From Bradyrhizobium nivariense (lineage in GTDB: Bacteria > Pseudomonadota > Alphaproteobacteria > Rhizobiales > Xanthobacteraceae): DNA of 64,000 nt. How positions within the stretch are numbered: position 1 is the stretch's first letter; every line of letters starts with the position of its first letter. Under the pieces are notes generated by a model, which saw only the letters and a program-made list of their open reading frames with translations, did no database searches and had not been told where the DNA came from. The stretch is from NCBI RefSeq assembly GCF_029846715.1, contig NZ_JARVWW010000003.1, positions 124,001 through 188,000 on the forward strand, in the 5' to 3' direction. Positions 9,223 to 21,853 of the stretch are shown piece after piece. The translations under genes were made by a program, and so were the position numbers.

Positions 9223-10144
9223 GGGTTGCCCGCCGCCGCTGGAAATAACGCCACGCTGCATACGGCAGCAGCACCGCGAGCAGAATGAGCAGCATGAGTA
9301 CCGCCGCCGCCGCACCTCGGCCGAGCTGGCCACGCTGGAACATGAGGTCGTAGACGACCAGAGCCGGCAGCTGCGTCGCGATTCCGGGCCCGCCATTGGT
9401 GAGCGCGCGGACGAGGTCGAAGGCCGAAATCGCGAACTGCAGCTGCACGACGACGACGGTGATGGTGATCGGCCAGAGCGTCGGCAGAATGACGCGCCAA
9501 TAGGTCCGGACCGGTCCCGCGCCGTCGATCTGCGCGGCCTTGATGATGTCGGCGTCGACGGAGCGAAGGCCGGCCAGGAACAGCGCCATGGCGAAGCCCG
9601 ACGATTGCCAGATCGCAGCGATGACGATGGTCCAGATCGCCATGTCGCGGTCGACCAGCCAGTCGAACCGGAAAGAGGTCCAGCCGAGGTCATGGACGAG
9701 CTTCTGGATCCCGATACCGGGATTGAGCAGCCAGCTCCAGACCGTGCCGGTGACGACGAACGACACCGCCAGGGGGTACAGGAAGATGGTACGCAGCACG
9801 TTCTCGCCGCGAATGCGCTGATCGAGCAGGATCGCGAGCGCGAGACCGGTGATCAAACTCAGCAGCACGAAAGCGGTGCCGAACAGCAGCAAATTGTCGA
9901 AGGCGATATGCCAGTTCCGCGACGCCATCACCGCATTGTAATTGCGCAAACCCACCCAGCCCGAGACCGGAACCAGCGTGGATGGCGTGAACGAAATCCA
10001 GATCGTCCACAGCGAAAACGAGATGAGATGCGCGGCGGACAATAGCAGCGGCACCCAGATCATCAGATACTCTGGCAGCCGGCCGACCACGCCTGATATC
10101 GCCGGCCGGCCGGGCCGCGTTGCTGTGGACGCGACGTCGGTCAA
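9215..10144 (-). CDS. Sugar ABC transporter permease, MalF/UgpA type
   Basis: 309 residues with six predicted spans (LMIWVPLLLSAAHLISFSLW first) and the EAA motif IIKAAQIDGAGPVRTYWRVI, then LPTLWPI. It pairs with the downstream MalG-type permease. The only suitable start is TTG 10144, whose TTGA overlaps the binding-protein stop by four bases, an arrangement that supports the rare start codon. Short length (no large periplasmic P2 loop) fits UgpA-like rather than enteric MalF proteins. Confidence 0.91.
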   Translation of the reverse strand: MTDVASTATRPGRPAISGVVGRLPEYLMIWVPLLLSAAHLISFSLWTIWISFTPSTLVPVSGWVGLRNYNAVMASRNWHIAFDNLLLFGTAFVLLSLITGLALAILLDQRIRGENVLRTIFLYPLAVSFVVTGTVWSWLLNPGIGIQKLVHDLGWTSFRFDWLVDRDMAIWTIVIAAIWQSSGFAMALFLAGLRSVDADIIKAAQIDGAGPVRTYWRVILPTLWPITITVVVVQLQFAISAFDLVRALTNGGPGIATQLPALVVYDLMFQRGQLGRGAAAAVLMLLILLAVLLPYAAWRYFQRRRATHG

Positions 10145-11426
10145 CGCGAACCCTCGACGGCCTCGGCGAGGCGGGTGACCGCCTGATCCGGCGTAATCGT
10201 CTTGTTCTTTACGTACTCGGTGAATACGTCGATCATCGCTGCGGTCAGGCCGTTTTCCTGCGCCATGTTGTGCGCGAGGCTCAGGACGGCCTGATTGTTG
10301 GCGACAGCGTCCTTGAGTGCGGCTGCGGTTCGCCGTTGGCCATCCGACCAGCCTTCACCGGACAGATCGACATCGGTGCGCACGGGTATCGATCCCGTGA
10401 TCTGTGAATACATGGTCTGGATCGCCGGATCCATGACGAGCTGGGCCATCAACGCCTGACCGGCCTGCAGATCGGGCTCCTTGCGCTGCCAGAAGATGAA
10501 GGCATCGGCATTCAGCAGGAACACCGGCTTGCCATTGTCGCTGGGGCCTGGCGCGATGACGAAGTCGTCGAACTTGAAACCGGCGTTGCGCAGGACGCCC
10601 TGCGCCCACCCGCCCATGATCATCATGCCCATGTCGCCGTCGACGAAGCGCTTCAAATTGGTGGCGTAGGGTTGGGCGCCGACATTGGGGTCCATCCAGT
10701 TGGTGATCTTGCGCATCTGTTCGAAGGCAGCCTTGATCTCGGGACCCTCCAGGGCCTTCTTGTCGAGGTTCATGATGGCCGCGCGATATGCGATGGGGCT
10801 GATGCCGGCGAGCGAGGCCTCGAATTTTTGCCCATCGTCGGCGCGAGTACCACCGTTGGCGACAGGAAAGGTGACCCCGCCGGCTTTCATCTTCTCAGCA
10901 AGATCGTTGAAATCAGCCCAGGTGACGGGGATCTTGTCGGCCTTAGCTTTGTCCATCGCGCGCTTGGAGAGAAACAGCATGTTGGTGCTGTAGATCTGCA
11001 ACGGCAGCGCAATCCACCTGCCCTCCGGCTTGTGCAATTTTGCAAGGTCCGGCGCGACGACCTTTTCGTAGCCGGCGGCAGCGACGACGGCGTCGAGATC
11101 GACGGTCGGGCAATCTTCGACCACGCCGCAATCTCGGGGCCCTTGAGCTGCGAACAGGCCGGCGGATCTCCGGCGATGATCTGAGCGCGCAGCTTGTTCA
11201 TCATCTCTGTGGTGAACCCGGGGACGGGCGAGTGCTGCCAGACCCCGCCTTTCTCCTCGAATTTCTTGCCAAGCGCCGTGATCGCCGCCCCGTCGCTGCC
11301 CGCGGACCATTGCGAGATCGCGGTCAGGCGCGGCTTGACTGCACCTTGCGCGCGGGCAAATGCCGGCAGTGCGAGCGCGGCCGCAGATCCAGCGAGCAGA
11401 CGGCGCCTTGTTGTGGTGATCGGCAT
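10141..11426 (-). pseudogene. Family 1 sugar-binding protein with a one-base frameshift
   Basis: Periplasmic receptor of the ABC importer, split over two frames. The first ~105 codons from ATG 11426 encode a twin-arginine-type signal (TTRRRLLAGSAAALALPAFA) and the mature N-terminus (SQWSAGSDG...GFTTEMMNKLRAQIIAGD). At about 11108-11110 the frame changes and the rest continues as ~323 good codons to 10141 (DLDAVVAAAGYEKVVAPDL...PVRTDVDLSGEGW). Restoring one C in a CCC run on the coding strand gives IAPTVDLDAV and an intact 428-residue protein of normal family length. The ribosome site gggaggaac is good. Either a real inactivating mutation or a homopolymer sequencing error; the rest of the gene looks under selection. 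Confidence 0.85.
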
Positions 11427-11483
11427 GGCAAGTTCCTCCCGGTGTGAACTCTTTCGCGCGAGAGCCGCGCGGCGTCAGGTATC

Positions 11484-12674
11484 TCAGGCGGCCTCCGTCG
11501 ATGCGGCCGGCATGCCGCCGCGGCAAGCGAGGCAGAAAGCCGCGAATGCCAACGCGGCCCGCGGATCATTGCCATTCGACGGCGGCACGAAAGCGAGCGA
11601 CACTTGCGCATGCTTGCGACCGCCCAACAGGCAGGCGTCGATCCCCTCGACGAGGGCGTTGCGATCGTCATCGGCGAGAAGCGACGGCCAGCCGCTGATC
11701 GCGACGCCCTTGCACGGCTTCACGTTCAGCGTGTTGCCGATCGCAAGGCCAAGCCGGAACAGCCGCCGGCGCAATTCCTGCCGCACGCGCGACGTGAGTG
11801 GCATCGCGGTCACCCATTCGCTGCCGAGCTGAAGCAACTCGGCTTCCGCGACGCCGAGAAGCTCGGCCAAGGCGGGAAGCGACGTATAGGCCTCGACGCA
11901 GCCATGATGACCACAGCGGCAAGTTGGTCCGTCGGCTCCGAACACCATGTGGCCGAGCTCGACCGGCTGGAGGGCATCGTCCTCGATCGGATCATCCATC
12001 CAAGCGCCCGCGACGCCCTGGCCGACGAAGACGAAGAGATGCGCGCTGCTGAATGGATAATTCTCCGTGCGGCAGCGGTGAAAGATGGCGTGCGCGACGA
12101 CCGAATTGGTGAACTCGACCGGCACGCCGGCAAACATGCCGCCGAGCATCTCGCTGATACGCCCGACGTCGCAGGGAATGATCGGATTGCTTGATGAGCC
12201 CAACCGGCCGAGGCCCGGAATGGAGATGCCGATCTGCGCGAGGGGGATGCGGCGCCGCCGCGTCCAGTCGCGCAGCAATGTCAGCGCCTCGTGAAACACC
12301 CGGCCCACGGTCGCAACGGTCGGCGTCTTCGGTAGCGGTACATGCCCGGTGTAGTGCAGCTCACCGGACAGGCCCCCAACGCCGACGCTGAGGCGCTGGG
12401 TGGTCAGCTCGAAGGCCGCGAGCGCCACCGAGCCGTCGAGCGACACGAGGCCCGTCGGGCCGCCGACATAGGGGGCAGGGCGCCGCACTTCCTCGATCAG
12501 GCCTTCGGCCTTCAGATCAAACAGGATACGCGACAGGCTCGCTTCCGACAGGCGTACGGCCTTGGCCAGCGGCGGGCGAAACGAGCCGCCCGACTGAAGC
12601 AGATGAGTCAAAATGGCAGCACGCGTCTGCCGCCGACTTCTCGGCTGCTCCGGCATTTCCATCCCTGTCGTCAT
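11484..12674 (-). CDS. ROK family transcriptional regulator
   Basis: 396 residues. N-terminal winged helix-turn-helix (residues ~12-75, RAAILTHLLQSGGSFRPPLA then SEASLSRILFDLKAEGLIEE), then a ROK sugar-kinase-like domain with the zinc motif CRCGHHGC followed by VEAYTS and a glycine-rich ISIPGLG. NagC/XylR-type ROK repressors sense a sugar and control uptake genes. It is the first gene of the operon, 57 bases upstream of the binding-protein gene, and so most likely controls it. ATG 12674 is used; another ATG lies four codons downstream. A ttacttagtgtaag palindrome directly upstream of the start may be its own operator. Confidence 0.9.
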   Translation of the reverse strand: MTTGMEMPEQPRSRRQTRAAILTHLLQSGGSFRPPLAKAVRLSEASLSRILFDLKAEGLIEEVRRPAPYVGGPTGLVSLDGSVALAAFELTTQRLSVGVGGLSGELHYTGHVPLPKTPTVATVGRVFHEALTLLRDWTRRRRIPLAQIGISIPGLGRLGSSSNPIIPCDVGRISEMLGGMFAGVPVEFTNSVVAHAIFHRCRTENYPFSSAHLFVFVGQGVAGAWMDDPIEDDALQPVELGHMVFGADGPTCRCGHHGCVEAYTSLPALAELLGVAEAELLQLGSEWVTAMPLTSRVRQELRRRLFRLGLAIGNTLNVKPCKGVAISGWPSLLADDDRNALVEGIDACLLGGRKHAQVSLAFVPPSNGNDPRAALAFAAFCLACRGGMPAASTEAA

Positions 12675-12805
12675 TCTTACTTAGTGTAAGAATTTGCGCG
12701 CGGAGCGCTTCGGCTGTCAAGGCGTTTGCCGGCGCGATGCATGGACTTGTTGTTGTGCGCGGCAGCAAGAAGGGGAGTTCGTGACCCCACAACGTCATCA
12801 AACAA

Positions 12806-12835
12806 AAACGGCGCCATCGGAAGATGGCGCCGTTT
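12806..12835 (-). terminator. Rho-independent terminator of gltA
   Basis: A 13-base stem (aaacggcgccatc/gatggcgccgttt) closes on a four-base loop and is followed on the minus strand by a T-rich tail (tttttgttt is formed with the stem end). It sits 23 bases after the gltA stop. Confidence 0.85.
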
Positions 12836-12857
12836 CGAAAGCCGTAATGGCTCGACC

Positions 12858-14162
<1,305 letters not shown>

Positions 14163-14320
14163 CGTAGGTCCCCGATGTATGGTGAAACGGGCCGGACCCG
14201 GAAGGCCCCGGCGAGATCGCGGGGCAGGCCGGATGTTCCAGAAGGTACGGATGAGATGGGTATATTATTGCTGTGTGCGCTGCAAGATGGCGCCACGCAT
14301 GGTCGACTTACGTCGTAGCC

Positions 14321-15748
14321 CTAACCCTTGGCCTGGTCGTCAAGCCGGCCCAGGCTTTCCTGGCGTCCCAGGATGTCCAAAACCTCGAATATGCCGGGCG
14401 ACGTCGTCCGCCCGGTCAGCGCCGCCCGCAGCGGCTGGGCGACTGCGCCCAGCTTGAGACTATTTTCCTCGGCAAAAGCGCGCAGCGCGGCTTCCGTGGC
14501 GCCGCCGCTCCACGTCTCGACTTTCTCCAGCGCGGAATGAAGCTGACCGATCAGCTTGCGGTTTTCAGGCGTCAGCAGCGCTGCCGCCTTGGGATCAAGC
14601 TGCAGCGGCCGGTCGGCGAAGATGAAACAGGCGCCGTCGATCAGCTCGATCAGCGTCTTGGCGCGCTCCTTCAGGGCCGGCATGGCCTTCAGGAGCTGCG
14701 CGCGCGTGGTGTCGTTTAACTTGGCCTTGAGCTCGTCGCGGCTGGGCACGACGTGGTCGAGCACGTCCTCGAACATCTTCACGAGTGATTGATCGTCAGC
14801 ATTGCGGATGTAATGGCCGTTGAGGTTTTCCAGCTTGGCAAAATCAAAGCGGGCGGCGGCACGGCCGACGCTGGCGAGGTCGAACGCCGCGATCATCTCC
14901 TCGGTCGAGAAGATTTCCTGGTCGCCATGGCTCCAGCCGAGCCTGACGAGGTAGTTGCGGAGCGCGGCCGGGAGGTATCCCATGGCGCGGTAGGCATCGA
15001 CGCCCAGCGCGCCATGGCGCTTCGACAGCTTTGAGCCGTCCGGGCCGTGGATCAGCGGGATGTGGGACATGCTCGGCAGCGCCCAGCCCATCGCATCGTA
15101 GATCTGCTTCTGGCGCGCCGCGTTGATCAGATGGTCGTCGCCGCGGATGACATGGGTAACGCCCATGTCGTGGTCGTCGACCACCACCGCGAGCATGTAG
15201 GTTGGGTTGCCATCGCCGCGCAGAAGCACGAGGTCGTCGAGGTTCTCGTTCTGCCAGACCACGCGGCCCTGGACCTGGTCCTCGATCACGGTCTCGCCGG
15301 TCTGCGGCGCGCGCAGCCGGATCGTCGGCTTGACGTCGTTTGGAGCCGTCGCCGGATCGCGGTCGCGCCACAGGCCATCATAGAGGCGGGTGCGCCCTTC
15401 CGCGCGCGCCTTCTCGCGCATCGCGGTGAGCTCCTCGGCGGTGGCGTAGCAGCGATAGGCCTTGCCGTCGGCGAGCAGCTGCTCGGCGACGGCACGGTGG
15501 CGGGCGGCGCGGCTGAACTGGTAGATGACGTCGCCATCCCAGCCGAGCTCCAGCCATTTCAGGCCGTCGAGGATAGCGCCGATCGCCGCCTCCGTGGAGC
15601 GCTCCCGGTCGGTGTCCTCGATCCGGAGCAGCATCTTGCCGCCGTGCTTCTTCGCATAGAGCCAGTTGAACAGCGCCGTGCGGGCGCCGCCGATATGGAG
15701 GAAGCCGGTGGGCGAGGGAGCGAAGCGGGTGACGACGGAATCGGTCAT
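14321..15748 (-). CDS. gltX: Glutamyl-tRNA synthetase
   Basis: Charges tRNA-Glu; class I synthetase, 475 residues. The HIGH motif is in [16 protein letters not shown] and the KMSKS counterpart in [12 protein letters not shown]; the anticodon-binding C-terminal domain follows (residues ~330-475). ATG 15748 opens [13 protein letters not shown]. It is divergent from glnS across 144 bases, so two closely related synthetases for glutamate and glutamine share one control region. Confidence 0.97.
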   Translation of the reverse strand: MTDSVVTRFAPSPTGFLHIGGARTALFNWLYAKKHGGKMLLRIEDTDRERSTEAAIGAILDGLKWLELGWDGDVIYQFSRAARHRAVAEQLLADGKAYRCYATAEELTAMREKARAEGRTRLYDGLWRDRDPATAPNDVKPTIRLRAPQTGETVIEDQVQGRVVWQNENLDDLVLLRGDGNPTYMLAVVVDDHDMGVTHVIRGDDHLINAARQKQIYDAMGWALPSMSHIPLIHGPDGSKLSKRHGALGVDAYRAMGYLPAALRNYLVRLGWSHGDQEIFSTEEMIAAFDLASVGRAAARFDFAKLENLNGHYIRNADDQSLVKMFEDVLDHVVPSRDELKAKLNDTTRAQLLKAMPALKERAKTLIELIDGACFIFADRPLQLDPKAAALLTPENRKLIGQLHSALEKVETWSGGATEAALRAFAEENSLKLGAVAQPLRAALTGRTTSPGIFEVLDILGRQESLGRLDDQAKG

Positions 15749-15892
15749 TCTTGGCAGGGCCTATGCATTGGAGGCGGTGGTATATAGCAGGACCGCTGCA
15801 TAACTAAAGCCCGGCAGCGGACGGCTTAAGGCCTTGGCTCAGCGTCCCGAATTTGGCAGAAGGGCCGCTGATTTCCCTACAGGATTTTCGTA

Positions 15893-17569
<1,677 letters not shown>

Positions 17570-17588
17570 CAAAGGCTGAGGGGGCGAC

Positions 17589-17981
17589 ATGCAGGTCGAA
17601 GCGGATGTTATCGTTTCCGCGATCATCGTGAAATGGTGCGCCGGCTTCGCCAAGCTCGACGCGACCGCACTCGCCTCGCTCTATTCGAACAACGCGTTCT
17701 TCTTCGGCTCCAACCCGAAGCTCTATCGGGGCAGGGACGGCGCTGCCGACTATTTCAATGGCCTGCCGCGCTGGCGTTCGTCGAGCGCGGTCTTTTCCGA
17801 AGTGCAGGCGGCGCAAGCCGGCCCAGACCTCATCAACATGGCCGCGATCGCCTCGTTCGACCTCGGCGAGGAAGGTCCGCCGCTGTCGGTGAAGATCACC
17901 TGGGTGATCGTTCGCGAGGACGGCGACTGGAAAATCGCGAGCCACCACGTGTCCTCGAAGATTCCACTGATCGAGCGATAG
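17589..17981 (+). CDS. SnoaL/NTF2-like small protein
   Basis: 130 residues with the cone-shaped SnoaL/DUF4440 pattern: a first helix (VSAIIVKWCAGFAKLDATAL), ASLYSNNAFFFGS, then beta-strands ending in ITWVIVREDGDWKIASHHVSS. Members include ketosteroid isomerase-like enzymes and many non-enzymatic proteins, so no reaction can be assigned. It is 19 bases downstream of glnS on the same strand. No signal peptide. Confidence 0.82.
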   Translation: MQVEADVIVSAIIVKWCAGFAKLDATALASLYSNNAFFFGSNPKLYRGRDGAADYFNGLPRWRSSSAVFSEVQAAQAGPDLINMAAIASFDLGEEGPPLSVKITWVIVREDGDWKIASHHVSSKIPLIER

Positions 17982-17985
17982 GCCT

Positions 17986-18027
17986 CGTCATTCCGGGCTC
18001 GCGACTTCGTCGCGCCCCGGAATGACG
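17986..18027. repeat. Palindromic intergenic element, possible bidirectional terminator
   Basis: Outer arms cgtcattccggg and cccggaatgacg are perfect complements, and an inner hairpin (gcgac-ttc-gtcgc) fills the middle. The same arms recur as a dispersed element in Bradyrhizobium genomes. It sits between the convergent SnoaL-like gene and glnA and could end both transcripts. Confidence 0.75.
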
Positions 18028-18056
18028 GTGAATACCGCTCCTTTTCAACTTCCCGT

Positions 18057-19487
18057 CTAGATGTCGTAGTACAGATGAAATTCGTAAGGATGCGGTCGCA
18101 GCCGGATCGCGTCGATCTCTTTCTTTCGCTTGTAGTCGATCCAGGTCTCGATCACGTCGGCAGTGAATACGTCGCCGCGCAGCAGGAATGCGTGATCGCG
18201 CTCGAGCGCGTCGAGCGCCTGGTCCAGCGATCCCGGCGTCGACTTCACCTTCTTGGCTTCGGCGGGCGGGAGGTCGTAGAGATTCTTGTCAATCGGGCTG
18301 CCCGGGTCGATCCGCTTGTCGATACCGTCGAGGCCGGCCATAAGCATTGCGGCAAAAGCCAGATAGGGATTGCAGGAGGGATCGGGCGAACGAAATTCGA
18401 CGCGCTTTGCCCGCGGGTTCGGCGAATACATTGGAATCCGGCAGCAGGCCGAGCGATTGCGCTGGGAGTAGACCAGGTTGATTGGAGCCTCATAGCCCGG
18501 CACCAGACGTCGATAGGAGTTCGTCGTCGGGGCGCAAAGCCCGCACAACGCCCACGCGTGGGTCAGGAGCCCGCCGATGTAGTAGCGGGCGAGCTCGCTC
18601 AGCTGGGCGTAGTCGTCCTTGTCGTAGAACAGGTTGGTCTCGCCCTTCCACAGACTTTGATGAACGTGCATGCCCGACGCGTTGTCCTCGAACAGTGGTT
18701 TCGGCATGAAGGTGGCCGTCTTGCCGTACTGATGCGCGGTGTTCTTGACCACGTATTTGTAGATCATCAAATTGTCGGCCATGCGGGTGAGGGTGGTGAA
18801 GCGCATGTCGATTTCGTTTTGGCCGCCAGTTGCGACCTCATGGTGATGAGCTTCGATCTGGATTCCGAGCTGCTCCATCGTCAGCACCATTTCAGTGCGT
18901 AGCGCCTGCATGCTGTCGGTCGGGGGAACGGGAAAATATCCCTCCTTCGGGCGCGGCTTGTGAGCCAGATTCGGCTCTTCGTCCTTGCTCGTGTTCCAGC
19001 TGCCTTCGCTGGAATCGATCTCATGCAAGGCGTAATTGATCCCCTGACCGTAGCGCACGTCGTCGAAGACGAAGAACTCCGCTTCCGGCCCGAAATAGCT
19101 GGTATCGGCGCGTCCGGTGCTGTTGAGGTGGGTTTCGGCCTTCTGGGCGATGTAGCGGGCATCCCGGCTGTAGGACTGGCCGGTCACGGGGTCGCGGATG
19201 TTGCAGATGAGGACCAGCGTCTTTGCGGGACTATAAGGGTCGACGAAGGCCGTGGTCGGATCGGCGACGACGAGCATGTCGCTTTCCTGGATCTCCTGGA
19301 AGCCGCGGATAGATGAGCCGTCGAATCCAATACCCTCGTCGAGAGCATCGACATTCACTGCGCTCGGCGGGACCGAAAAATGTTGCCAAACCCCCGGCAA
19401 GTCGGTGAACCGCAGATCGATCATCTGGACCTTCTCGTCCTTGATGGCCTTCACGAGATCTTCGGCGGTCGCGCATTTTGGAACCAT
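18057..19487 (-). CDS. glnA: Type I glutamine synthetase
   Basis: ATP-dependent amidation of glutamate, 476 residues, dodecameric family. Metal and substrate motifs are present: [10 protein letters not shown] near residue 53, [17 protein letters not shown], the glycine loop after [26 protein letters not shown] and [14 protein letters not shown]. The tyrosine in KNLYDLPP corresponds to the adenylylation site of GSI-beta enzymes. The C-terminus [15 protein letters not shown] resembles actinobacterial/Deinococcus-type GSI more than the usual rhizobial GlnA, and no glnB precedes it, so it is probably a second, paralogous enzyme. Function as a glutamine synthetase is well supported; physiological role is not. 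Confidence 0.9.
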   Translation of the reverse strand: MVPKCATAEDLVKAIKDEKVQMIDLRFTDLPGVWQHFSVPPSAVNVDALDEGIGFDGSSIRGFQEIQESDMLVVADPTTAFVDPYSPAKTLVLICNIRDPVTGQSYSRDARYIAQKAETHLNSTGRADTSYFGPEAEFFVFDDVRYGQGINYALHEIDSSEGSWNTSKDEEPNLAHKPRPKEGYFPVPPTDSMQALRTEMVLTMEQLGIQIEAHHHEVATGGQNEIDMRFTTLTRMADNLMIYKYVVKNTAHQYGKTATFMPKPLFEDNASGMHVHQSLWKGETNLFYDKDDYAQLSELARYYIGGLLTHAWALCGLCAPTTNSYRRLVPGYEAPINLVYSQRNRSACCRIPMYSPNPRAKRVEFRSPDPSCNPYLAFAAMLMAGLDGIDKRIDPGSPIDKNLYDLPPAEAKKVKSTPGSLDQALDALERDHAFLLRGDVFTADVIETWIDYKRKKEIDAIRLRPHPYEFHLYYDI

Positions 19488-19652
19488 GGCTTCGCTCCCA
19501 GATCAGCGTCCTGAGATCGCGTTCCGTTCGGCCGCGGCCGAGCGGCTTGCGACGGACTGTGGTCCACGTTCACAGTCGGCGTCGCGCCAGCCTTAAGCCC
19601 GGCATGGCGCGGTACTCGCGGTCACGCAGCCTTTGCACGCGTGCCGGCAGCC

Positions 19653-19835
19653 TCAGCTTTGATGTGGCCCGCGCATCAGCTTCATCGCGTCTTCGATATG
19701 CCGCCAGGTTCTTGCCAATTCGAGCTCGCCCTTCTGCTCGAGATCGATGGCGTTCTGAGCGGCTTCGGCGATGGCTTTGGGGCCATGTGCTTCCAGCAAC
19801 TGCCGAGCGTAATCGTGGATTTCCATTTCTCGCAT
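19653..19835 (-). CDS. Small protein of 60 residues, unknown function
   Basis: From ATG 19835 preceded by gaggaag; product starts MREMEIHDYARQLLEAHGPK. Composition is helical, charged and soluble (AIAEAAQNAIDLEQKGELELARTWRHIEDAMKL split over two helices). No known domain recognised. A longer open frame upstream exists but lacks protein-like composition. It stands alone between glnA and the SPW gene. Confidence 0.6.
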   Translation of the reverse strand: MREMEIHDYARQLLEAHGPKAIAEAAQNAIDLEQKGELELARTWRHIEDAMKLMRGPHQS

Positions 19836-20045
19836 GGCGTCATCTTCCTCATGCTGGGCGCAAACTGAGCGGCGCCGAGAACGGTCGATATTGACACCCG
19901 TCAAGCGTCGATAGTCTGCATCCTGGTGCGCCGCACTCGCAAGTGCCCTTTCCGGGGTACAGGCAGCCGGGATTGGATGCCGGCTCTTCGGTCGGCAATC
20001 GCGGCAACACAATGCAGGCTGGAGGGATGCTTCTTGAGCGTTGCG

Positions 20046-20090
20046 TCCCCATATATGTAGCCCCGCATACATAAATGTGGGGAGGGAGGT
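20046..20090 (+). promoter_or_regulatory. Long hairpin abutting the SPW ribosome-binding site
   Basis: Bases 20046-20059 can pair with 20068-20083: tcccc with gggga, ata with tgt, and tatgta with tacata, with a two-base bulge and an eight-base loop, giving about 14 pairs. The 3' arm runs straight into the Shine-Dalgarno ggagggaggt (20081-20090) seven bases before the ATG. It could be an RNA hairpin that limits translation or a DNA operator. Confidence 0.4.
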
Positions 20091-20097
20091 GAGCACT

Positions 20098-20460
20098 ATG
20101 CGTATCCAACATTGGCAAGACGCTGTCAGCCTGCTGGTGGGCGTATGGCTGGTCCTGTCGTCCTTTGTCCTGGGTCTATCCGGGGCAACTGTCTGGTTCA
20201 CCATTGCACTCGGGCTCGGCGTCATGCTGTTTGCCCTAGAAGCCTTTGTCATCCCGTCCTACCTGGAAGAATGGGGCGAAATGCTGCTGGGCCTGGCTCT
20301 GGTCGTGGCGCCTTGGTCCCTTGGTTATGAGTCCGTATCCGCCACGGTGAGCAGCGTATCGTCGGGCCTATTGGTGATCTTGCTCGCTGCCTGGGAATTG
20401 ATGACCGATCGCGAGGTCACCGCCTGGTGGCACGATCACTGGCATCACCGAGCCGGCTGA
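20098..20460 (+). CDS. SPW-repeat membrane protein
   Basis: 120 residues, four membrane helices arranged as two similar halves: HWQDAVSLLVGVWLVLSSFVLG, a second helix, then EEWGEMLLGLALVVAPWSLGY and a fourth helix. This is the SPW repeat family of small integral membrane proteins, whose function is unknown. The C-terminus is His/Trp-rich (WWHDHWHH). ATG 20098 has an excellent ribosome site. It is monocistronic, and a long hairpin precedes it. Confidence 0.85.
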   Translation: MRIQHWQDAVSLLVGVWLVLSSFVLGLSGATVWFTIALGLGVMLFALEAFVIPSYLEEWGEMLLGLALVVAPWSLGYESVSATVSSVSSGLLVILLAAWELMTDREVTAWWHDHWHHRAG

Positions 20461-20524
20461 GAAGGAAGCCAGTCCGCTCTTCTCCGACCGCCATCGGCTG
20501 GCGGCCGGAGGAGAGTTGATCACG

Positions 20525-21853
20525 TCACAAGGCGGTTCTGGGCTCGATCGGTTGCCAGATGCTGATCTTGCGGGTCTCCGGCATCAGGAAGACGGCAAGC
20601 ACGAAGCACACAGCGGGGACCACGATCGGGTAAATCAGCGCATAGCCGATGCTGCCGGTGGCCGCGAAGGCGGCCGAAGTGATGAACGGCACCAATCCGC
20701 CGCCCCAGCCATTGCCGATGTGGTACGGCACGGACACCGAGGTGTATCTGATCCTGGCGGGAAAGAATTCCGCCAGAAACGCGCCGACCGGCCCGTACAC
20801 CATCCCGACGTAGCAGACGAGGATGAAGATGATGAAGATCGCGGTCGGATAGTTGATATTTCCGGGCTGCGTGACCGCCCCCAGCCACAGATACAGCGGG
20901 TAGTACGTGATCGCGGCGAGCAGCATGCCTCCGAGGATCACCGGCTTGCGGCCGATCTGATCCGACAGCCAGCCAAAGAAGATCAGGCTCGGCGTTGCAA
21001 TGAGTAGCGCAGCTCCCACGATGTAGGCGGAGGTCAATGCGTCCACCTTGGAGACCTGCTGTAGAAAGTAAAGCGCCCAGAACTGACCGCTGTACCAGAC
21101 CACGCCCTGTCCGATCAGGACCACAATGGCGATCCCGATGAATTTGATGTTCGAACTGAGGAAGGCCTCCTTCCACGGATTACTCGTCATCTGGCCGCGG
21201 GCTCTGATTTCCTGGAAGATCGGCGTCTCCTGGAGCTGGAGCCGAATGTAGATCGCGATGGCCACGAGCAGGAAGGACACCAGGAACGGAACGCGCCACG
21301 CCCATTCATCGAATGCCTGATTACCGGCATACGTCCGCGTCAGGACGATCACGGCCAGCGACACGACGATCCCGAGAGTCGGAGAGGTCTGGAGCCAGCC
21401 GGTGTAGTAGCCGCGCCGGTCGTCCGGCACATGCTCGGCAACGTAGGTGATGGCGCCACCATATTCGCCACCGAGGCACAGGCCCTGGATCATCCGCAAG
21501 CCGAAGAGAACGAACGCGGCCGTGAGGCCGATCGACTGGTAGGTCGGGATCAACCCGATCGCTCCCGTGCCCAATCCCATTCCGCTGAGCGTGATGAGGA
21601 ACGTGTATTTGCGGCCGACCCGATCCCCCATCCATCCGAACAGGAATGCGCCCAACGGACGGATCAGGAACCCTGCCGTGAACAATGCGATCGTGCTGAG
21701 GAGGGCCGCAACGGGATGGGACTGCTCAAAGAACTTGACCGATAGAACTGCGGCCAGGCTGCCAAAGATGTAGAAATCATACCATTCGATGACGTTTCCC
21801 ACCGATGCAGCGATAATCACGCGGCGAAAATCGCTCGGTACTTGTAGGGCCAT
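20525..21853 (-). CDS. MFS transporter of the metabolite:H+ symporter (MHS) family
   Basis: 442 residues, 12 membrane helices. MHS hallmarks: ASVGNVIEWYDFYIFGS at the start, GWMGDRVGRKYTFLIT in the loop 2-3, GLCLGGEYGGAITYVAEH in helix 4/5, and GWLSDQIGRKPVILGG in the second half. Relatives include ProP (betaine/proline), KgtP (2-oxoglutarate), citrate and shikimate transporters, so a small organic acid or osmolyte is likely. ATG 21853 is preceded by aggagtt, which decides against an upstream TTG. Monocistronic, convergent with the SPW gene. Confidence 0.9.
   Translation of the reverse strand: MALQVPSDFRRVIIAASVGNVIEWYDFYIFGSLAAVLSVKFFEQSHPVAALLSTIALFTAGFLIRPLGAFLFGWMGDRVGRKYTFLITLSGMGLGTGAIGLIPTYQSIGLTAAFVLFGLRMIQGLCLGGEYGGAITYVAEHVPDDRRGYYTGWLQTSPTLGIVVSLAVIVLTRTYAGNQAFDEWAWRVPFLVSFLLVAIAIYIRLQLQETPIFQEIRARGQMTSNPWKEAFLSSNIKFIGIAIVVLIGQGVVWYSGQFWALYFLQQVSKVDALTSAYIVGAALLIATPSLIFFGWLSDQIGRKPVILGGMLLAAITYYPLYLWLGAVTQPGNINYPTAIFIIFILVCYVGMVYGPVGAFLAEFFPARIRYTSVSVPYHIGNGWGGGLVPFITSAAFAATGSIGYALIYPIVVPAVCFVLAVFLMPETRKISIWQPIEPRTAL

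Noticed and set aside
11427-11526. N-terminal extension of the second sugar-binding frame (to 11526)
   Set aside because: The 5' part of that frame is out-of-frame sequence of the true signal peptide and mature N-terminus starting at 11426.
19300-19330. tRNA-like T-loop sequence (gtcgaatccaata)
   Set aside because: It lies inside glnA codons and no cloverleaf can be built around it.
19849-20118. 89-codon minus-strand frame with a Cys-rich part (CECGAPGC)
   Set aside because: Crosses the SPW ribosome site and start, has no ribosome site and no known cysteine pattern.
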